This document shows, in pieces, positions 5,321 to 6,787 of a stretch of 6,787 nucleotides of DNA. The position numbers and the translations under genes were made by a program. How positions within the stretch are numbered: the first letter of the stretch is position 1; the number at the start of each line of letters is the position of its first letter. This DNA is from Trueperaceae bacterium (GTDB lineage Bacteria; Deinococcota; Deinococci; Deinococcales; Trueperaceae), in the NCBI GenBank assembly GCA_003567075.1, contig PXAU01000232.1, positions 1 through 6,787 on the forward strand. Reading direction: 5' to 3'. The notes beneath the pieces are model-generated. The model saw nothing but the letters and a program-made list of their open reading frames with translations. It had not been told where the DNA came from and searched no databases.

Positions 5321-5541
5321 TGATCTCACGCGGTTCCACCCAGATTTATCCACGATTATGCTCGTTGGACATCTCTTGGTGCCGATAACGGGGCAATCCG
5401 TTCACCTTAATCTGCCATCAGGCACTTCAGGTTCATGCTCTCGGGGGGTTTTCACTGGCGCTTACCTGAGAAGATTTTCAGCCAATGATCTTCTCTCTCT
5501 ATTGGCAATCGTTCCAGCTACTCGTCCCGGTCATTGCTCTG
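5293..5541 (-). promoter_or_regulatory. T-box riboswitch controlling thrS (tRNA-Thr sensing)
   Basis: The T-box sequence GGGTGGAACCGCG is at 5341-5329. It sits in a complete antiterminator: helix A1 CTGGG (5343-5339) with CCCAG (5313-5309), the 7-nt bulge TGGAACC (5338-5332), and helix A2 GCGTGAG (5331-5325) with CTCTCGC (5320-5314). Upstream are Stem I landmarks: AGTAG (5522-5518), an AGAGAG tract near 5500-5493, and a distal loop with GGCTGAAA. CTGG after AGTAG pairs with CCAG near 5455-5458, placing TGAAAACC on the 3' side of the specifier loop. ACC (5449-5447), a Thr codon, is the likely specifier. A hairpin TCCAACGA/TCGTGGA just before the antiterminator fits Stem III. Uncharged tRNA-Thr would pair with the bulge and allow readthrough into thrS. 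The 5' boundary is approximate, taken from the promoter. Confidence 0.93.
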
Positions 5542-5546
5542 CACTT

Positions 5547-5575
5547 AATATACTATTATTCCTGGAAGTTAGCAA
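5547..5575 (-). promoter_or_regulatory. Promoter of the thrS T-box leader
   Basis: On the minus strand TTGCTA (5575-5570) and TATATT (5552-5547) are separated by exactly 17 bp. The -10 matches the consensus at 5 of 6 positions and the -35 at 4 of 6. The expected transcription start, around 5540, lies just upstream of T-box Stem I, which supports the call. Confidence 0.65.
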
Positions 5576-5611
5576 GACCTCAAACTAAATCAAAAGACTT
5601 TACGAAAGCCA

Positions 5612-5640
5612 TTGAAAACCGATCGTCATAATGTTATCAT
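5612..5640 (+). promoter_or_regulatory. Promoter of the Fpg/Nei-family gene
   Basis: TTGAAA (5612-5617) and TATCAT (5635-5640) are 17 bp apart, each matching the sigma-70-type consensus at 5 of 6 positions. It points away from the thrS promoter, making a divergent arrangement, and would give a leader of about 120 nt. Apart from the ribosome binding site, nothing else recognisable lies in 5641-5766. Confidence 0.6.
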
Positions 5641-5766
5641 AGTGGCAGTTTCCAAGTCTCTACGACAAAGAAAAGAAGCCGATACCCATTACTCGCCGAA
5701 TCAATCATTCTAATCATATTAATAAATCGAAGGCGACCCTAACGCATAATCCAAAGGAACCACCTA

Positions 5767-6600
5767 ATGCTCGAATTACCCGAATCAAACACAGTTGCAC
5801 GGCAGATCAATGAAAATCTAACAGGCAAAACGGTTAAATCCATTGTAGCTGCTGCTTCCCCACATAAGTTCGCCTGGTTTCATGGTGACCCGGCTGATTA
5901 TTCCGATCGACTATTTGGGAGTGAAATTATCTCCAGCCGCGGCCTGGGGATGTTCGTAGAGATCAGCCTCACCAATGCAACCTTGTTGTTCTGTGATGGG
6001 GTTAACCTTCGCCTGCACCCCACAGCTGGTCCTATCCCGAAAAAACATCAGCTACTGCTCGAGCTGGATGATGATAAATTCCTTTCAACCTCACTCTCCA
6101 TGTATGGTGGAATTTATTGCTTTGAGACAAATGATGAATTTGACAACCCTTATTACAGCATTGCCAAAGAAAAACCCTCTCCCCTCACAGAGGCCTTTGA
6201 TGAAACTTATTTCGAGCAGCTTCTCTCACCAGAGGCTGTCCAAAAGCTATCACTCAAAGCCGCACTGGCCACCGAACAGCGCATCCCCGGGCTGGGGAAC
6301 GGCAGCCTGCAGGATATCCTCTGGAACGCCAACCTGCACCCCAAGCGGAAAACCAACACACTCTCGGATGAAGAAGTGCAAAACCTTTACAACAGCCTCA
6401 AACAAACATTGGCAGAAATGACTCGCATGGGTGGTCGCAGCACAGAAAAAGACCTGTTCGGTCAGCCCGGCGGTTACCGAGTGGTGATGTGCGTGGCCAA
6501 CAACGGCAAACCCTGCCCAAAGTGCGGCACAACCATCCTAAAACAAGCTTACATGGGCGGCAGCATTTACACATGCAGTTGCTGCCAGGCATTATCATAA
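5767..6600 (+). CDS. Fpg/Nei-family (H2TH) protein with non-canonical active site
   Basis: The 277-residue product has the Fpg/Nei layout and length. The N-terminus is MLELPE, then an eight-stranded sandwich region. The H2TH helix signature IPGLGNGSLQDILWNANLHP spans about residues 173-192, followed by GGRSTEKDLFG. The C-terminal zinc finger has Cys250, Cys253, Cys270 and Cys273 (CPKC...CSCC). Classical Fpg and Nei begin with Pro2, the nucleophile for glycosylase and lyase chemistry, then Glu3. Here residue 2 is Leu and Glu3 is kept. The beta-hairpin lysine is also missing, since the matching segment reads SRGLGMFVEI (residues 57-66). The zinc-finger arginine before the third cysteine is replaced in MGGSIYTC. 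From memory, a MLE/I-P-E subfamily annotated as endonuclease VIII exists in anaerobic bacteria, so this may be a subfamily trait. DNA or damage binding is likely; glycosylase activity is uncertain. ATG 5767 follows AAAGGA with an 8-nt spacer. The gene is convergent with the tRNA gene. Confidence 0.88.
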   Translation: MLELPESNTVARQINENLTGKTVKSIVAAASPHKFAWFHGDPADYSDRLFGSEIISSRGLGMFVEISLTNATLLFCDGVNLRLHPTAGPIPKKHQLLLELDDDKFLSTSLSMYGGIYCFETNDEFDNPYYSIAKEKPSPLTEAFDETYFEQLLSPEAVQKLSLKAALATEQRIPGLGNGSLQDILWNANLHPKRKTNTLSDEEVQNLYNSLKQTLAEMTRMGGRSTEKDLFGQPGGYRVVMCVANNGKPCPKCGTTILKQAYMGGSIYTCSCCQALS

Positions 6601-6635
6601 TCAGTTAAATGGTCAAAGCGGAGGTTTATATTAAG

Positions 6636-6663
6636 AAAAAAGCACCTGTTTTAACCAGGTGCT
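6636..6663 (-). terminator. Rho-independent terminator of the tRNA-Val gene
   Basis: AGCACCTG (6641-6648) pairs perfectly with CAGGTGCT (6656-6663). On the minus strand the stem runs straight into TTTTTT (6641-6636), 3 nt past the tRNA 3' end. On the plus strand no U-tract follows, so it is not a good terminator for the Fpg-like gene. Confidence 0.88.
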
Positions 6664-6666
6664 CCA

Positions 6667-6740
6667 TGGGTGGTATAGGGCTCGAACCTACGACCTCCGC
6701 GATGTCAACGCGACGCTCTAACCAACTGAGCTAACCACCC
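6667..6740 (-). tRNA. tRNA-Val, anticodon GAC
   Basis: A full 74-nt cloverleaf reads on the minus strand. The acceptor is GGGTGGT with ACCACCC. The D-arm is GCTC-AGTTGGTTA-GAGC. The anticodon arm is TCGCG-TTGACAT-CGCGG with the anticodon GAC. The T-arm is GTAGG-TTCGAGC-CCTAT. The discriminator base is A. GAC reads GUC and assigns valine. CCA is not encoded, since TGG follows the discriminator, so the 3' end must be added by nucleotidyltransferase. Confidence 0.96.
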
Positions 6741-6752
6741 GCAGGTCTAAGC

Positions 6753-6781
6753 ATTATACAGCCAGGTTAAGATAAAATCAA
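6753..6781 (-). promoter_or_regulatory. Promoter of the tRNA-Val gene
   Basis: On the minus strand TTGATT (6781-6776) and a perfect TATAAT (6758-6753) are 17 bp apart. The -10 box ends 12 nt before the mature tRNA 5' end, so the primary transcript would carry only a very short leader. Confidence 0.75.
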
Positions 6782-6787
6782 GGGGTA

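Noticed and set aside
5358..5588. Plus-strand open frame of 76 codons
   Set aside because: It is antisense to the T-box leader of thrS and its sequence is explained by the conserved RNA structure.

Overview
The window fits a bacterial chromosome, most likely Chloroflexota (Anaerolineae-like). That assignment rests on the order thrS-infC-rpmI-rplT, a T-box ahead of a ThrRS lacking the TGS domain, and a RAYT/REP-type palindromic repeat island. It is an inference from gene content, not from a marker phylogeny.

Layout. Bases 1-504 (+) are the 3' end of an NHL-repeat protein gene. From about 5580 down to 593 the minus strand carries a translation block. A promoter and T-box riboswitch (5293-5575) precede thrS (5215-3434). 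After a 1.4 kb interruption come infC (1938-1423), rpmI (1325-1086) and rplT (993-646), closed by a strong intrinsic terminator (593-621). The usual IF3-L35-L20 arrangement is intact, but infC has no ATG, GTG or TTG start. The only start that fits its Shine-Dalgarno sequence is ATA at 1938-1936, giving a normal-length 171-residue IF3.

The interruption between thrS and infC (about 2038-3421) is the most unusual part. It holds a REP-associated tyrosine transposase (RAYT) gene on the minus strand (3117-2569) broken by one in-frame amber codon at 2979-2977. Around it lie GGTC/GACC-based palindromes and three pairs of direct repeats of 35, 127 and 70 bp. The pairs are nested like shells (A-B-D-RAYT-D-B-A), all in the same orientation. 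The outermost 35-bp pair sits at the two edges of the interruption, next to the thrS stop and the infC promoter region, so the whole block looks like an insertion that split thrS from infC.

To the right of thrS, a divergent promoter (5612-5640) drives a plus-strand Fpg/Nei-family gene (5767-6600). It keeps the H2TH and four-cysteine zinc-finger signatures but lacks the catalytic N-terminal proline, the beta-hairpin lysine and the zinc-finger arginine of classical Fpg. The window ends with a minus-strand tRNA-Val(GAC) gene that has its own near-consensus promoter and terminator, convergent with the Fpg-like gene.

Regulatory logic. thrS appears to be controlled by uncharged tRNA-Thr through antitermination. 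infC probably has its own promoter after the insertion and may be autoregulated by IF3 through its rare start codon. A hairpin just upstream of the rpmI ribosome binding site could be a target for L20 feedback.
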